A stretch of 64,000 nucleotides of DNA from GCA-2732755 sp965228265 (GTDB taxonomy: Bacteria > Planctomycetota > Phycisphaerae > Phycisphaerales > UBA1924). Within the stretch, counting starts at the first letter, position 1; each line of letters starts with the position of its first letter. The notes under the pieces were generated by a model, which worked only from the letters and a program-made list of their open reading frames with translations, made no database searches and was not told the origin of the DNA. The stretch is taken from NCBI GenBank assembly GCA_965228265.1, contig OZ245804.1, forward strand, positions 2,542,001-2,606,000. The letters run 5' to 3'. A program made the translations under genes and the position numbers. Positions 36,394 to 46,081 of this stretch are shown here, piece after piece.

Positions 36394-37296
36394 ATGCGAC
36401 GTTTATGCGCGCTGATTGCGGCGGTGGCCGGTACGGCCTCGGCGCAGGAATATATCATGATGCCTGATTCGACCTCGGACGCGATCATGCTCTTTGATCC
36501 GTTCGACGGCAGTCTGGTGGATGCGAACTACATTGACCTGACGACCTCGGGCATTGCGGGTACGCCGGTGAATGCCAATGTCGTTGGGAATCAGATCTGG
36601 GTCTCCGACCAGCTCGGCGACGGGATCATGCGGTACGACATGGCGGGGAACCACCTTGGGAACATCGTGGGCGGGATGGACAACGTCCGCGGGTTCGAGG
36701 TTGTCGGCAACACTGTGTACCTCTCGAACTCCGGCAGCAACAACGGTGCGCCGGGCGATGCGGTGATCACGATTGATGTTGCCACGGCCTCGATCACCGG
36801 GAGCTTTGCGGTCGGTTCGACCAAAGACGGCGATCCGTTCGATGTGCTCTCGTTCCAGGGTGGCCTGTTGATCAACGATATCGCTGGCGAGAACATCGAA
36901 GTTCACGATCTCGCAGGCGGTTGGGTGAGCAACTTCCACGATTCCGACGGCGTGACCGGCATCGACTTCCCCGAGCAGATGAACATGTCGCTCGACGGGC
37001 AGTCGGTGTTTGCTGCGGGATTTAGCTCGCCCTCGGGGATTTACGAGTTTGATCTGTCAGGCAACCAGATCAACTACTACGACGTCGGCTCCGGTCTTCG
37101 TGGCGTGATGGAGCTTGGGAACGGCAACATCATGTTCAGCAACGGCTCGGGCGTGCATGTGCTCGACCCGGCCACGGGCGGGATTACACCGATCGCATCG
37201 GGCTCGGGGCGTTACTTTGAAGTCCTGATCCCGGCCCCGTCTTCGCTCGCACTGCTCGGGCTGGGCGGGATCGTCGCTGTCCGCAGGCGGCGCTGA
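36394..37296 (+). CDS. PEP-CTERM protein with a beta-propeller-like body
   Basis: Exported 300-residue protein. The ATG at 36394 is nine bases after GAGGAGG and gives the short signal MRRLCALIAAVAGTASAQ. The body has repeated strands of an NHL/propeller type, such as GNQIWVSDQLGDGIMRYDMAGNHLG, GNTVYLSNSGS, GSVFAAGFSSPSGIYEFDLSG-like units, and ends with IPAPSSLALLGLGG..VAVRRRR, an exosortase signal. A terminator with T-run follows 52 bases downstream. The gene stands alone between the hydrolase and the PhoD gene. The function is unknown; propellers of this type often bind ligands or other proteins at the surface. Confidence 0.82.
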   Translation: MRRLCALIAAVAGTASAQEYIMMPDSTSDAIMLFDPFDGSLVDANYIDLTTSGIAGTPVNANVVGNQIWVSDQLGDGIMRYDMAGNHLGNIVGGMDNVRGFEVVGNTVYLSNSGSNNGAPGDAVITIDVATASITGSFAVGSTKDGDPFDVLSFQGGLLINDIAGENIEVHDLAGGWVSNFHDSDGVTGIDFPEQMNMSLDGQSVFAAGFSSPSGIYEFDLSGNQINYYDVGSGLRGVMELGNGNIMFSNGSGVHVLDPATGGITPIASGSGRYFEVLIPAPSSLALLGLGGIVAVRRRR

Positions 37297-37348
37297 TTCA
37301 TGACACCATGACAGGAGAACTCGTGGGGGGTCATCCTGTCTCTCGATG

Positions 37349-37378
37349 ACCCCGGTCAATGGCCGGGGTTGTCGTTTT
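37349..37378 (+). terminator. Rho-independent terminator after the propeller PEP-CTERM gene
   Basis: The stem ACCCCGG/CCGGGGT with a seven-base loop is followed by TGTCGTTTTT. Confidence 0.85.
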
Positions 37379-37443
37379 TCTTATATGGTGTTGGTGCGCA
37401 GGGAGCAGCCGTTGCGCGATCTTTGAATCGAGGCTCAGGCTGA

Positions 37444-38796
37444 TCAGTGCGCGGTCACGACCAGTTCTTCCGCGGTAAGCGTGAGCGGCTTCCAGACCGA
37501 GTGTCCGTACTCGTTGAAGATGTTCATGGTGACGGTCGGCGGCTGAGCACCGAGATCGACATCGAGGACGGCGGCGTTTGGGGCGCGGTTGTAGAAGGGC
37601 CTGATGCGGGCTTCCTGGGGCCCGACGGGGTTCCGATCGGCTGTGGGCTCCTGTGCCAGGGGCGAGCTGACGAGTTCGTAGAGCGGGTAGCCGTCGGGAT
37701 GCGGGCTCTCGATGCGGTTGAGTTCGGCGCAGTGCGTGTCGCCCGAGAGCAGAATGACACCATCGATGTTGCGATCGGCGATCTCATAGAAGAGACGGTC
37801 CCGTTCTTTCAGGAAGGCGGACCAGGAATCGCCGGTGGGCCCTTTGGCGCTGTTGAATCCACTGCCGCTGATCACGAACTTGAAGGGTGCGTCGCTCTGT
37901 TCGAGCTCTTCGATCAGCCACGCGAACTGGGCTTCGCCGAGCATTGTTTTCTGATCGCTGTCGGGCATCTTGTTTGGATCACGGTGGTACCGGCAATCGA
38001 GGAAGAAGAAATCGACCCCGCTGTGTGTGTGTTTGAAGAAGACGCCCGGCGCGTCGTCGGTGCCGAAGGAGGGGTTTGGCCAGTACTGCTTGAAGACATT
38101 GAGCGCGAGGTGCTTGACCGGGTTCGTGCGGTCGTGGTCGTTCAGACCTGAATCATGGTCGTCCCATGTCGCCAGCTGCGGGACGCTGGCGAGGAATCGC
38201 CGGGACGATGCGACATCGCGCTGACGCCGGTATTCCTCGGCGAGGATATCCGGATCGAGTGAGTCGCCGTAGATATTGTCACCAACCCAGAAGAAGAGAT
38301 CCGGCTGGAGCTCCTCGATCAGGCGCCAGATGGGCTGGTCCTCGGCTGCCTGGACGCGTGCGCATGATCCGAAGCTGAAGCGGAATGATGTGCTCGAGGG
38401 GTCGGCTGTCGTGAATGCATCGGGGATCGATTTCCGGCGGTACTTGCTGACTTCGCCCTCGGCGATGACTCGGTAGTAATACGTGGTGTTGGCCTCAAGC
38501 CCGCCGAGATCGAAGACCATGGTGTAGTCGTTGTCCTTGGTCGCTGTGATGGGTTTGGTGCGGGTGGGCGTCCTGAAATCGTCATGCGTGTCGTACTCGA
38601 TCTGGTACTCGAACACGCCGCTGCCACGGATCCAGATTCTTGCGCTGCTTTCTGTGGTCGGCCCGAGCATGGGGCCTTGCATGAGTCTTGCTGTTCCGCG
38701 TTCGGATTGTGCTGCGGCGTTCTGAATGGGCAGGCCGAGCATGACCGCGGCGATGCTGACAGAGGCGAGACGGATACAGAATTGGCGCGTCCACAT
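37444..38796 (-). CDS. phoD: PhoD-family alkaline phosphatase
   Basis: Exported phosphodiesterase/phosphomonoesterase that frees phosphate from organic phosphates. The 450-residue protein from ATG 38794-38796 (AGGAAA about ten bases upstream) has a signal peptide MWTRQFCIRLASVSIAAVMLG...AAAQ. Then come a fibronectin-like N-terminal domain (TESSARIWIRGSG, LEANTTYYYRV) and the metal site region FSFGSCARV, FFWVGDNIYGDS, WDDHDSGLNDHDR, FFLDCRYH, ILLSGDTHCAEL. These match the calcium/iron PhoD site. It lacks an obvious twin-arginine pair at the usual place (RQFCIR instead of RRxFLK), so export route is unclear. It is in a stretch with further phosphatase and phosphonate genes. Confidence 0.9.
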   Translation of the reverse strand: MWTRQFCIRLASVSIAAVMLGLPIQNAAAQSERGTARLMQGPMLGPTTESSARIWIRGSGVFEYQIEYDTHDDFRTPTRTKPITATKDNDYTMVFDLGGLEANTTYYYRVIAEGEVSKYRRKSIPDAFTTADPSSTSFRFSFGSCARVQAAEDQPIWRLIEELQPDLFFWVGDNIYGDSLDPDILAEEYRRQRDVASSRRFLASVPQLATWDDHDSGLNDHDRTNPVKHLALNVFKQYWPNPSFGTDDAPGVFFKHTHSGVDFFFLDCRYHRDPNKMPDSDQKTMLGEAQFAWLIEELEQSDAPFKFVISGSGFNSAKGPTGDSWSAFLKERDRLFYEIADRNIDGVILLSGDTHCAELNRIESPHPDGYPLYELVSSPLAQEPTADRNPVGPQEARIRPFYNRAPNAAVLDVDLGAQPPTVTMNIFNEYGHSVWKPLTLTAEELVVTAH

Positions 38797-38879
38797 CGGA
38801 TGGTTTCCTGTTTGGTTTGCTTTGAAAGAGTCCCCGCCCCCTTTCGAGGGCGAGGACGGATTGTGGCTACAAACTGGAA

Positions 38880-41378
38880 TTAGCAGCCGGCGTTGTAATT
38901 GGCGACCCATGCCGAGAAGTCGGCCGGGGTGCAGTTCCCGTCGAGGTTCTGATCACACTCGGGGGCCTGCGAGTTGAATGCCGCGACCCATGCCGAGAAG
39001 TCGGCGGGGGTGACCATGCCGTCGTTGTTGACGTCCGGCAGGCAGACGGTGGCCGGGCAGTTCATGAGATCGGGGTCCTGAACGGTGAGGAGGTACCCGG
39101 GCGAGCCGTAGGTGAAACCGATGGCGTTGAAGATGTCGTTGATGCCCGAGGTGCGGGCGCCATCGATCGGCTCGAGCGAGTCGGCCCATGAGCTGCCGTC
39201 GTCGTTGTCTTCACCGTTGAAGTCGCTCGGCGAGATGAGGTAGATGCTCCAGTTGTTGTCGGTGGCGATGCCTGTGCTGTCGACGGGCCAGACGAAGGCG
39301 TCGTCGTCGAAGTTGACGAGATCGACCGGCGTGCCCGAGGCATCGACGAGGCGCAGGATCTCGTTGACGAAGTTGGGCGAGTTCGAGAGACGGCCGAGAC
39401 CGAGGTCCTTGTTGTCGGTGTACCACTCGCTGACCACGAAGACCTGGTAATCACAGCCCCATGCGTCGTAGAAGGTGCCCACGGGATCGGGGACTTCGGT
39501 CGGGAAATCGCCGGCGCCGTAGATCACGGCAACTTCGCCCGCGTCGAGCGTGGACCCTGCGGGGAGTGGCGATGTTTTGCCGTCCTCATCCTGGAGGTAC
39601 CAGCCGGAGATGTCGATGGGAGCGCCGGTGGTGTTGTAGATCTCGACCCATTCATCGATGCCGGCGGCCGCGAGGGGGTCCATGGGATCCTCGCCCGGGA
39701 AGACCGAGCCGCTGGTGGCCATGATCTCGGTAATGATCACCGAGCCGCTGGGTTCCTCGGGAGCACCTGTGTAGATGAAGCCCGGGGTGCCGTAGTCCTC
39801 ACCGCCGCGGTCGGGGCTGGTCCAGCTCGGGGGATCGAGCGGGTCGAAGTCGTTTGAGCGGATGACGCCGCTGAGGCCTTCGATCGAGAGGTTCCAGTTG
39901 GGACCGAAGTCGTTGTCGACGCCGTTGAGCTTGTCGCCGGCGAGGTAGTAGGAGCCGTGACCGTCGCCGCCGGGCCATCCGCCGGGGAGGGGTTCTGAGT
40001 TGGACGTGCGGTTGAGGTAGTTGACGGTGTCAACGACGGTGCCAGCGGAGGAGATGATGCTGCAGACTTCGGTGACGTCGGTGCCGTAGGTCGCGCGTGC
40101 GCCCCAGTTTTCAAGGGGGATCCAGAGGATGGGATCGCCCGCGGGGGTGTTTGCGCCCCAAGCGTCGATGTAGTCCTGACGCGTTTCGTTGGTGTCACCG
40201 GTGACCGAGCGGGTGAGCACGGCGATGCCACCGGCGGGGAGCACGGTGCCCGCGGGGATGGCGTCGGTCGGGCCTTCGCCGTTGAACTCGATGTCCTGGA
40301 GGTACCAGCCCGAGATATCGAGCGGTGCGCCGGAGACGTTGAGGATCTCGACGTACTCCATCTCCTCGGCGGAGGTGTAGGGGTCGAAGAGGATCTCGGT
40401 GATGATGGCCTTGTTCTCGAACTGCTCGCAGAGATCGAGCTTGCCGTTGCCGTTCATGTCGAGAGCGGGGTTGCTGGCAATCTCGCAGGAGTCGATGAGC
40501 TGATCGAGATCGCAGTCGATCGAGAAGTCGGCTTCGATGTCGCAGGTGTCGGCAAGACCGTTGCCGTTGCAGTCCTCCTCGCACTCGTCGGGGATGCCGT
40601 TACCGTTGCAGTCCTGGCTGACGCCGTTGCAGATATCGAGGGAGTCGTCGAAACCGTTGTTGTTGCAGTCGACCATGGTCGAGCCGGTGGCGACGTAGCC
40701 GGGCGAGCCGACGTTGTCTGCGGAGAAAGCCTCGATGGATTCGCCGTTGTCGTTGAGGGCGAAGACCACGGACGAGGTCACGGCTCCGTCGACTCCGACG
40801 ATTGCGGTAGCCCAGGCGCAGCCGAAGTCGTTGGCGAGATCGTCGAGGAAGTTCGCGCCGAGCACGATCGAAGCGCCGTTGGTGGTCGGGGGCCAGCCGT
40901 CGGAGCCGTTCTGGTAGTTCGCTTCATCAACGGGTGTGCCGAGCTCGTCGATAAGGGTCAGGACTTCGTTGGTTGCCGATGCGGTATTGGCGAGGGTGAT
41001 TGCATCGTCCTGAACGATGACGCGGTAGGGGTTGCCATCTGCGTTGGTCGCGCCCCACGTGGCGAAGAAGTCGGCCTCGGTAATGATCGGAGCCGTCGGG
41101 CTGCTCGCGAAGCCAGATCCGACGACAACAACGGCTTCCCCGGGCTGGATGATGAAACCGTCGGGGAAGGGATCGCTCGGGCTGTTGCCGTCTTCGTCGG
41201 CGAAACGCCAGCCCGAGATGTCAACGGGCTGCGAGCCGGCGTTGAAGATCTCGGCCCATTCACCGGGGACGTCGCCGCCGATCTCGTTGGCCATGATTTC
41301 GGTGATGATGACCTGCCCCTGGGCGGCCGATCCGGCCGCGGCGATCAGCATCGCCGGCAAAATTGCTTTCATGTTCAT
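38880..41378 (-). CDS. Secreted lamin-tail-domain protein with calcium-type repeats and dockerin
   Basis: Large exported protein of 832 residues; the ATG 41376-41378 has GGAGAG seven bases upstream and the signal is MNMKAILPAMLIAAAGSAAQGQ. It has three lamin-tail domains, each opening V/AIITEI and containing DISGW (first near residue 20, second near 310, third near 545). Between the first and second lies a Cys- and Asn-rich calcium-type stretch (DCNNNGFDDSLDICNG, DCNGNGLADTCDIEAD) similar to thrombospondin type 3 repeats. The C-terminus carries two dockerin-like units, DVNNDGMVTPADFSAWV and DQNLDGNCTPADFSAWV. LTD domains in bacteria are often linked to secreted nucleases or surface proteins, but no nuclease motif is seen here. 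Likely a calcium-stabilised surface protein; role unknown. Confidence 0.85.
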   Translation of the reverse strand: MNMKAILPAMLIAAAGSAAQGQVIITEIMANEIGGDVPGEWAEIFNAGSQPVDISGWRFADEDGNSPSDPFPDGFIIQPGEAVVVVGSGFASSPTAPIITEADFFATWGATNADGNPYRVIVQDDAITLANTASATNEVLTLIDELGTPVDEANYQNGSDGWPPTTNGASIVLGANFLDDLANDFGCAWATAIVGVDGAVTSSVVFALNDNGESIEAFSADNVGSPGYVATGSTMVDCNNNGFDDSLDICNGVSQDCNGNGIPDECEEDCNGNGLADTCDIEADFSIDCDLDQLIDSCEIASNPALDMNGNGKLDLCEQFENKAIITEILFDPYTSAEEMEYVEILNVSGAPLDISGWYLQDIEFNGEGPTDAIPAGTVLPAGGIAVLTRSVTGDTNETRQDYIDAWGANTPAGDPILWIPLENWGARATYGTDVTEVCSIISSAGTVVDTVNYLNRTSNSEPLPGGWPGGDGHGSYYLAGDKLNGVDNDFGPNWNLSIEGLSGVIRSNDFDPLDPPSWTSPDRGGEDYGTPGFIYTGAPEEPSGSVIITEIMATSGSVFPGEDPMDPLAAAGIDEWVEIYNTTGAPIDISGWYLQDEDGKTSPLPAGSTLDAGEVAVIYGAGDFPTEVPDPVGTFYDAWGCDYQVFVVSEWYTDNKDLGLGRLSNSPNFVNEILRLVDASGTPVDLVNFDDDAFVWPVDSTGIATDNNWSIYLISPSDFNGEDNDDGSSWADSLEPIDGARTSGINDIFNAIGFTYGSPGYLLTVQDPDLMNCPATVCLPDVNNDGMVTPADFSAWVAAFNSQAPECDQNLDGNCTPADFSAWVANYNAGC

Positions 41379-41447
41379 CTCTGATCTCTCCAAACTCGAA
41401 ATGATTCATGTGAGACACTGCACAGTGCGCCCATCCGGACGCAACGA

Positions 41448-42467
41448 TCAATTGTTTGAGTACTTCCACCGCGTCCAGTTGTTTCTGCCGACGCGGACGG
41501 TCTCCTTGATGAGGCCCGGGTGGAATTCCTGGATGCGTTCACGGATTTCGGAGGCGCCCATGCTGCCCGAGTCGAGATAGGCCTCGATGAGATCGGGACC
41601 ACGCTTCACGAACGCGGCGTGCCCATCTGTGTAGCCGATGTTGACTCCGTCTTCGCCGTGGTTGTTGTGCTTCTCGGGCCAGTTGTTGACCGCGTCCGGG
41701 TAGATGCGCTTGATGGTGAGCAGGTGGTCCTGGTCGGAGTCGAGCGTGAGAAGTGTTTCCGAGGGTCGGTCGACGTTCAGTTCGGTTTTCAGGCTCCCGT
41801 TTCGGCCTTCGACGGGTGCGTCGACGTCCGAGGGGACGAATGCGGGATCGCCTTCCTTGAGACCACGCTGGCGGTTTCGGCTTGCGCGGCCCATTCCACG
41901 GTCGTACCAGCCGTTGGGGAACTTGGTCCATCCGCCGTTTGGTCCCGTGCCCTGCCAGCTGTCGCGCCAGGCCCAGATCTCGAAGCTGTGTCCTCCGCCG
42001 TTGAAGGAGAAGCCCTCGCTGCCGATGCCCTGGTCGAGGGCGTTGTTGGCGGATTCGGTGAGGTGCAGCGGGACCGGCCGGCCGTACTTGTTGCGAGAGT
42101 TGTTGGTCTCGAGGATGACCTTGGGGTCAACGAAGTTCTGCGTACTCGGGCAGATGGCCTGTTCGGGGATGGTGATGAACTCGGGGGCGAGATACGCGAG
42201 ATTGTCCTCGCCGCCCGACTCGGTCGGGACGTAGGCGCCCTTGGGGTGCTGCATGGCGTACATCGTCCCGGCCAGCACGATCATTCGCTGATTCGAGAGA
42301 CAGATCGCGCGCCTGGCTGCCTCACGAGCGCGGCCCAGTGAGGGCAAGAGGATCCCGATCAGGAGCGCGATGATCGCGATGACCACGAGCAGTTCGATCA
42401 GTGTGAATGCGCCCACTCGGCGCGATGATCGACCGAACAGGTTGTGGCTGACTGTCAGACGATTCAT
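41448..42467 (-). CDS. Type IV pilin-like protein, second copy
   Basis: Pilin-like exported protein of 339 residues. The ATG at 42465-42467 has GGGAGG six bases upstream. The leader is 20 residues and ends RRVGA/FTLIELL; the residue before the cleavage site is Ala rather than Gly, which prepilin peptidase tolerates, and Glu25 is the conserved +5 position. The helix VVIAIIALLIGILLPSLGRAREAARRA follows. Near the C-terminus the HNNHGEDGVNIGYTDGHAAF segment contains the DGH motif of this planctomycete family. The homologue at 1209-2165 shares only the leader and this motif, so the central parts have diverged. The gap upstream carries a short inverted repeat (42593-42615). Confidence 0.83.
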   Translation of the reverse strand: MNRLTVSHNLFGRSSRRVGAFTLIELLVVIAIIALLIGILLPSLGRAREAARRAICLSNQRMIVLAGTMYAMQHPKGAYVPTESGGEDNLAYLAPEFITIPEQAICPSTQNFVDPKVILETNNSRNKYGRPVPLHLTESANNALDQGIGSEGFSFNGGGHSFEIWAWRDSWQGTGPNGGWTKFPNGWYDRGMGRASRNRQRGLKEGDPAFVPSDVDAPVEGRNGSLKTELNVDRPSETLLTLDSDQDHLLTIKRIYPDAVNNWPEKHNNHGEDGVNIGYTDGHAAFVKRGPDLIEAYLDSGSMGASEIRERIQEFHPGLIKETVRVGRNNWTRWKYSNN

Positions 42468-42832
42468 TCCAACCTCCCACTTGGCACGCTTGGTTGGACG
42501 ACGCGCCGGCTGCCTTGCCGTCGTTCGCCCGCTTCCTTGCTCTGTGCCAACAAAGTTTCCTTCTGAGAAACAAGATAGAACGCCGCGTTCGACCTATTGC
42601 AAAGATGGCAATAGGAATGGCCTTCAAACGCGTGAAGAATGCGTCAAGGGATTCGAACAGACGCTTACAGAACGACTTGCGCGTATTGATCGTGATTCAC
42701 AGCTTTAGCTCATTGCATCAAAGGAGATCGGATGCGCAACCTGAGCTGTTGTTTTGGCGTTCGTGGAGAACAATGGAGACCGCGTGTTTATACAACGCAC
42801 ACGGTTCGTTTGGGTTGTGTGTTGCCTTGTGG
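42468..42832. other. Gene-free region upstream of the second pilin-like gene
   Basis: No gene is supported over 365 bases, although frames are open. It includes the inverted repeat at 42593-42615 and the 3' flank of the dockerin phosphoesterase gene that starts at 45013. The AT content is higher than in the neighbouring genes, fitting a promoter region. Confidence 0.55.
42593..42615. promoter_or_regulatory. Inverted repeat CCTATTGC-N7-GCAATAGG
   Basis: Two perfect 8-base arms with a 7-base spacer lie about 130 bases upstream of the pilin-like gene start at 42467. The size and AT-rich arms fit a dimeric regulator site. Only the sequence pattern supports this; no matching copy was noted elsewhere in the window. 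Confidence 0.4.
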
Positions 42833-45013
42833 TCAACCACAGCCAACGTTGTAGCTGGCAACCCAGGCGCTGAAGTCCGCGGCGCTGCAAGCCCCGTCCT
42901 GGTTCTGATCACAGCCTGGCGCATTCGAGTTGAATCTGCTGACCCAGGTCGAGAAGTCGGCTGGCGTGATCAATCCATCGCCGTTGACATCGGCGCGCGA
43001 GCAGACCCAGCCTTCGTGTCCGGGCGCGGTGATGAGTTCGAGTTCGAAGTGGCTGCCGGTGCCGGTGTAGTAGCCGTTTTCCCAGGGGGAGTACGTGCGG
43101 AATCGCATGAGGTCGCTGCCGGCGAAGAGTTCGATGAGGCGGAGGTAGCCGGCACCGCCGTTTGGCCGACCCTGGTAGTCGATGAGCATCTGATGGACGA
43201 CGTTGCCGAACGGTGTCTCTGAGGAGAGCCGCCCCTCGCCGGTGATGTGTCCGGACATCACGAGAACAGTGTTGGGATGCAGGCTGACGAGATTGCGCCA
43301 GATATCGCCTCCGTCGTTTGTGCCGCCAGCGAGTCCGGCGGTGCCGTAGCTGTATGGTGAGCCGTTGTATTCGCCGGCCAGATGGTCCATGCGTGTGTCG
43401 TCGTCGAACATGTATGCGTGCGTGATCACGATCGCGAGCCGGTCATCGTGGTCTGCGAGCACCTGATTGGCCCAGTCGAGGACTTGATCTCTCGGACCCC
43501 ATTCGAGTGCAATGGCGATCCACTTCCGTCCACCGGCCTCGAAGAGGCTGTATGAATTCTCGAGGTTTCTGTTGCTGAGTGCCCCACCGAAGGTCGGCTG
43601 CGCGGCGTAATAGGCTGCGGGGAAGTAATCGTTCATGAGAGTGTCACGGTTGCTGCCGTTGCCGCTCGGACCGACATCGTGATTGCCCTGGGCGAGGTGG
43701 AAGGGCGTGGTGAGGTGGATGCGGTCGAACGCCGCCCTTGCCACGGTCCACTGGGGATCGTCGTTGTCGTTGGTGATATCACCCAGGTGCAGAACCATTT
43801 CGATATGTCGGCTTGCAGCGTTGTCCGCGATCCACTGGAGTTGGTCGTGCAAGATCGCCGGGTAATCGCGGGCGTAGTACTGCGTGTCGGGGAGCACTGC
43901 GATCGTGGAGGCGTTCGGGCTGGGCTCGATGGCGTCGCCCTCGGTGACGGGCAGGTACGCGAAGCTGAACATCGGTGCGCCGGCGGAGTCTTCGGGCGTC
44001 ATGCTGGGGATGTCGAGTGAATCCACGACGTACCCCTGCATGGCGTCGAGCCATTCGCACACGATGATGTTGTCGGAGGCCAACGACGGTGCTTCGGGGC
44101 AGACGAGCAGTGCGCCCTCTTCTTCAGAAGTCACACCGGCTATCTGAATGAGCACCTGACCCGTCGCGAGGGTTGATGCCGTGAATCCTCCGGTACCGGA
44201 GATAACGGTTGTGATGCCGCTGCCCTGTGCGATACGCCCGGCCGTGAGACCTTGCGTGGTGTACGGGAGGTAAACGAACGCGACGGGGTCGTTCTCGCTG
44301 CCGCTGTTGTCGTCGCCATTGTCCTTGCAGATGATCTCGTAGTATCCGCTGCCGAGGTTTCTGACGAGAGCGAAGTTGTCTTCGTTCTTTCCGCCGCAGG
44401 CGATGAGCACGCCGTTATCGCCGGTTGCGCCATAGTTCGTGAGATCGAGCTGGTACACCCCGTTGCTCGATGGGCTGTCGATGAATTCATCGCCGAGTTC
44501 GAGTCCGGGAGTGGCAACGAGTTGATCGATCGGGCCATTGTTCGTGCTGTTGAGGGCGTGCCCTGCGACAAAGCCCGCGTCGAAGGGGAAGAAGGCGGCT
44601 GCGACGTCGATATTGATCTCCGGACCGGAGGGTGCGCCGTGGACCGTGGCGATGAGGTCGACCTTGGTGGGCGGCCGGTTGATGCAGACCGTGGCGTATT
44701 GATCTCCAGAGGTGTTCCCGCCCTGATTCCCACCAGCTGTGTTCGTGCGGAGGCGGTTGCGTGGCGAAACGATCGCGACGCCCCTGGAGAGATCGTCCCC
44801 GCTGCCGAATGCGATGTCGTAGTCGCCCTTGTTGGATTCGGGCGTGCTGAAGAGGGCTGAACCGGCCCGCACAGAGACGCCAACGGATGTTCTGGAATTG
44901 CCGGCGTCAAGCTGGCGGACATCAAGCAACCCCACGCGGGCATCACTGATCGTTTGTGATGATGCCATTGATGCGATGATTGTGCTGATCGCGGCTGACA
45001 GTGTGCGGTGCAT
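42833..45013 (-). CDS. Secreted calcineurin-like metallophosphoesterase with dockerin
   Basis: Exported 726-residue protein. I start at the ATG 45011-45013 because GGAGG lies seven bases upstream and MHRTLSAAISTIIASMASSQ is a signal peptide; the frame is open for a further 55 codons without conservation. Residues about 20-380 form an N-terminal part that I do not recognise (GNSRTSVGVSVRAGSA, CINRPPTKVDLIATVHG), then the phosphoesterase core has VLPDTQYYARDY, MVLHLGDITNDNDDP, LAQGNHDVGPSG and MSGHITGEG, the metal ligands of calcineurin-like enzymes. The C-terminus has DVNGDGLITPADFSTWV and DQNQDGACSAADFSAWV dockerin units. Together with phoD, the phn genes and the glycerophosphodiesterase it suggests organic phosphate use at the surface. 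Substrate is unknown. Confidence 0.87.
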   Translation of the reverse strand: MHRTLSAAISTIIASMASSQTISDARVGLLDVRQLDAGNSRTSVGVSVRAGSALFSTPESNKGDYDIAFGSGDDLSRGVAIVSPRNRLRTNTAGGNQGGNTSGDQYATVCINRPPTKVDLIATVHGAPSGPEINIDVAAAFFPFDAGFVAGHALNSTNNGPIDQLVATPGLELGDEFIDSPSSNGVYQLDLTNYGATGDNGVLIACGGKNEDNFALVRNLGSGYYEIICKDNGDDNSGSENDPVAFVYLPYTTQGLTAGRIAQGSGITTVISGTGGFTASTLATGQVLIQIAGVTSEEEGALLVCPEAPSLASDNIIVCEWLDAMQGYVVDSLDIPSMTPEDSAGAPMFSFAYLPVTEGDAIEPSPNASTIAVLPDTQYYARDYPAILHDQLQWIADNAASRHIEMVLHLGDITNDNDDPQWTVARAAFDRIHLTTPFHLAQGNHDVGPSGNGSNRDTLMNDYFPAAYYAAQPTFGGALSNRNLENSYSLFEAGGRKWIAIALEWGPRDQVLDWANQVLADHDDRLAIVITHAYMFDDDTRMDHLAGEYNGSPYSYGTAGLAGGTNDGGDIWRNLVSLHPNTVLVMSGHITGEGRLSSETPFGNVVHQMLIDYQGRPNGGAGYLRLIELFAGSDLMRFRTYSPWENGYYTGTGSHFELELITAPGHEGWVCSRADVNGDGLITPADFSTWVSRFNSNAPGCDQNQDGACSAADFSAWVASYNVGCG

Positions 45014-45259
45014 GATGACGCCTCCGGTGATCGGTGTGTTTCCCGAAACTAGGTGTAGCGCATGGCTAGTGCATGAAGGCCGCGGGCGTTTGCAAAGACT
45101 CTGCGAAGACAGGTCCGGAAGGCATGTCCCCCCACCGTGTGGGTACATGTGCGCGATAGTCTCTGGCAACTGGACCACAGACGATGCGCGGGGACTCGCG
45201 TCGTCTGAGTGTCCCTTTGCCGCTGTCCGATGTGAGTCGAGTCCTCTGGACCAGCCGAT

Positions 45260-46081
45260 TTGAATGCGATCATTGAAACAAGATCACTCGTTGTTGAGTA
45301 CGAGCGGGGCATCCGGGCGCTCGATGATGTGAGCCTCGCAGTCGGCGCCGGTGAGTTTGTCTCGGTGATCGGGCCCTCTGGAGCGGGCAAGAGCACGCTC
45401 TTGCGCGTGATGAACCGCCTGCTGAGTCCGACGAGCGGCGAGATATTGCTGGAAAACGAACCCATCACCACTGCTTCGGGTCGTGCGCTTCGGCGCGTGC
45501 GACGGCGGGTGGGCATGGTCTTTCAGCAGTTCAACCTCGTGCCACAACTAACGGTGCTTGAGAATGTACTGGTCGGATGGATCGGTGGCGCTCCGCTTGT
45601 ATCACAGATACCAGCGCTGTGGCGTCAGTTCCCGGCGTCGGCCAGAGATCATGCGATGGAATGCCTCGAGCAGGTGCACGTCGCCGAGCGTGCCCACGCG
45701 AAGGCTGGCGAGCTCTCCGGCGGGCAGCAGCAGCGGGTCGCGATCGCGAGGGTGCTGATGCAGAACCCCGCAGCGATCCTTGCGGATGAGCCGATCGCGA
45801 GTCTCGATCCGGGCAGTTCCGAGATTGTGATGGAGACGCTTTGCTCCATCAGTGAGCAACGCGGCGTGCCGGTGATCGTCAATCTCCACCAGGTTGATGT
45901 CGCAAGGCGGTACTCGAGCCGACTCGTGGGGCTGCGGCGTGGGCGGCTGGTCTTCGATGAGTCGCCGGCGGGCGTGCGGGGGACTGATCTCGACTCGCTG
46001 TACGTCAATGAGCGTGCGCCGATTGTCGAGGTTGTCCGCGACATCCAGCCATCACACAAGCCAGAGGGAGTCCTCGCGTGA
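45260..46081 (+). CDS. phnC: Phosphonate ABC transporter ATP-binding protein
   Basis: ATPase of a phosphonate/phosphate importer, 273 residues. The start is a TTG at 45260 (MNAIIETRSLVVEY); no ATG is available in frame near the conserved N-terminus. Motifs are GPSGAGKSTLLR (Walker A), GMVFQQFNLVPQLTVLENVLVG, ELSGGQQQRVAIARVLMQNPAAILADEPIASLDPGSS (signature and Walker B) and VNLHQVDVARRYSSRLVGLRRG, the last being typical of PhnC. The stop TGA at 46079-46081 overlaps the GTG of the phnD gene by four bases, so translation is coupled. It is the first gene of phnCDE, followed by a phosphonatase-like enzyme and an iron alcohol dehydrogenase. Confidence 0.93.
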   Translation: MNAIIETRSLVVEYERGIRALDDVSLAVGAGEFVSVIGPSGAGKSTLLRVMNRLLSPTSGEILLENEPITTASGRALRRVRRRVGMVFQQFNLVPQLTVLENVLVGWIGGAPLVSQIPALWRQFPASARDHAMECLEQVHVAERAHAKAGELSGGQQQRVAIARVLMQNPAAILADEPIASLDPGSSEIVMETLCSISEQRGVPVIVNLHQVDVARRYSSRLVGLRRGRLVFDESPAGVRGTDLDSLYVNERAPIVEVVRDIQPSHKPEGVLA

